Positions 63,240-64,000 of a DNA stretch of 64,000 bases are shown here, piece by piece; positions within the stretch are counted from its first letter, which is position 1, and each line of letters opens with the position of its first letter. The notes under the pieces were generated by a model that saw only the letters and a program-made list of their open reading frames with translations, had not been told where the DNA came from and searched no databases. The stretch comes from CAVYTF01 sp963708205 (GTDB taxonomy: Bacteria; Bacteroidota; Bacteroidia; Chitinophagales; Chitinophagaceae). The stretch spans positions 310,001-374,000 of the forward strand of contig OY970196.1 in NCBI GenBank assembly GCA_963708205.1, written 5' to 3'. Made by a program: the position numbers and the translations under genes.

Positions 63240-63320
63240 GCATTTGTTTTTCATCGCATCTTCTTGGGCAATTTGCGTGTTGAAGCAGCAAATTGGAAAG
63301 TCCGTTCATCGTTTGTCTAT
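63240..63320 (+). repeat. Candidate dispersed repeat, copy 2
   Basis: Shares GCATTTGTTTTTCATCGCATC and TCCGTTCATCG-TTGTCTAT with the copy at 24361-24420, and carries an extra internal hairpin CAATTTGC/GCAAATTG (63269-63295). It sits between hutH and hutU. Confidence 0.45.
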
Positions 63321-63363
63321 AAATTAAGCTACAGTTTCAATTTTTAAATATCAAATTATCATC

Positions 63364-64000
63364 CTAATTTTTTATATTCCAACATCTCAAAAACTCCACA
63401 CTCTTCATCATATCATCATGCAAAATTCTGTCAGCCTCATTGAACGAAACTTCTTTTCTAAATTTATTTATCATGTTCTCAATAATTGCAGAGCTTTTCA
63501 CCGGTCTTCTGAAATCAAGTGCCTGCGCGGCTGTCAGCAACTCTATCGCTAAAACTTTTTCAACATTATTTATCACACGCAAACATTTTGTTGCAGCATT
63601 GGCACCCATGCTCACATGATCTTCCTGGTTGTTGGATGATGAAATTGAATCAACACTTGCAGGTGTACAAAGCTGTTTATTTTCACTCACAATTCCTGCG
63701 GCTGTGTATTGCGGAATCATAAATCCTGAATTCAATCCTGCCTTCTTAATCAAAAACAATGGCAACTCTCTTTGCCCACTGATGAGTTGATAAATTCTTC
63801 TTTCTGAAATATTCGCTAATTCACTCATTGCAATTGCAAGAAAATCTAGATTGAATGCAAGTGTTTGTCCATGAAAGTTTCCGCCACTTACGATTAAATC
63901 TTCATCAGGAAAAATATTCGGATTGTCTGTAACAGAATTTATTTCAGTTAAGAAAACATTCATCACATTTTCAAATACATCTTTTGTTGCACCATGCACT
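63364..64000 (-). CDS. hutH: Histidine ammonia-lyase, C-terminal part
   Basis: The frame is open to the right edge (the apparent start at 63999 is an internal GTG), so only the last about 212 residues are present and the MIO triad is outside. Visible: NSVTDNPNIFPDEDLIVSGG, NFHGQTLAFNLDFLAIAMSE, ERRIYQLISGQ, SSNNQEDHVSMGANAA, all typical of histidase. A paralogue of the cluster ammonia-lyase. First step of histidine breakdown, followed by hutU. Confidence 0.9.
   Translation of the reverse strand, partial: VHGATKDVFENVMNVFLTEINSVTDNPNIFPDEDLIVSGGNFHGQTLAFNLDFLAIAMSELANISERRIYQLISGQRELPLFLIKKAGLNSGFMIPQYTAAGIVSENKQLCTPASVDSISSSNNQEDHVSMGANAATKCLRVINNVEKVLAIELLTAAQALDFRRPVKSSAIIENMINKFRKEVSFNEADRILHDDMMKSVEFLRCWNIKN

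Noticed and set aside
1..64000. CRISPR arrays, insertion sequences, prophage, integrase or defence genes
   Set aside because: No regularly spaced repeats, transposase, integrase, phage or defence signature was seen on either strand.

Overview
The window is AT-rich bacterial DNA from a Bacteroidota genome, most likely Chitinophagaceae-like. The evidence is type IX secretion (T9SS) C-terminal sorting domains, Bacteroidota promoters (TTTG about 19-20 nt upstream of TAnnTTTG), a flexirubin/dialkylresorcinol (DAR) cluster, a FjTAL-type tyrosine ammonia-lyase, and a run of S8, S41, DinB and YXWGXW-type proteins. No insertion sequence, phage or CRISPR array was seen. Taxonomy and functions are inferred from sequence alone; no search was run.

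Layout. 1-1817: the 3' part of a large T9SS-secreted adhesin-like protein. 1859-10414 (+): an exopolysaccharide assembly operon with a Wzz/GumC-type copolymerase carrying a degenerate kinase domain, a 31-residue membrane peptide, an O-antigen ligase/polymerase, a half-length TolC-like protein, a GT-C membrane protein and two acyltransferase-3 proteins. 10463-14138: a FemAB-like GNAT, a CtpA-type S41 protease and a BadF-type sugar kinase. 14205-14399: two tRNA-Gln genes. 14637-19884: sugar genes (small phosphoglycosyltransferase, UDP-galactopyranose mutase, RmlD, UDP-sugar dehydrogenase, DegT aminotransferase). 19976-37551: mostly housekeeping and accessory genes (stand-alone methylmalonyl-CoA mutase catalytic subunit, MFS, Tag, Ppx/GppA, PanB, ALDH7, subtilase, DinB, two T9SS paralogues, SAM hydrolase, SDR). 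37690-37858: tRNA-Lys and tRNA-Leu.

37912-56516 is the centrepiece, a flexirubin/aryl-polyene plus DAR cluster in three arms. The left arm (-) is a compact fatty-acid-synthase-like set: FabL-type enoyl reductase, FabZ, ketosynthase, ACP and phosphopantetheinyl transferase. The middle arm (+) holds DarA and DarB, a BtrH-like acyl transferase, an ABC exporter, an ACP and two uncharacterised proteins. The right arm (-) makes and loads an aryl starter (tyrosine ammonia-lyase, acyl-activating ligase) and extends it (ketoreductase, two ketosynthases, a Cys-less chain-length-factor-like ketosynthase, a third ketosynthase-like fragment, two hotdog dehydratases). The two right-arm dehydratases each keep a different half of the His/Glu catalytic pair, which suggests an obligate heterodimer. 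The left/middle divergent promoter region carries a dense set of GTGAA half-sites.

56663-64000: fabH, an APC permease, a GNAT, fabD, an endonuclease III-like gene, hutU and the 3' part of hutH. fabH and fabD flank the pigment cluster and could supply it with primers and malonyl-ACP. The hutH product is a paralogue of the cluster's ammonia-lyase.
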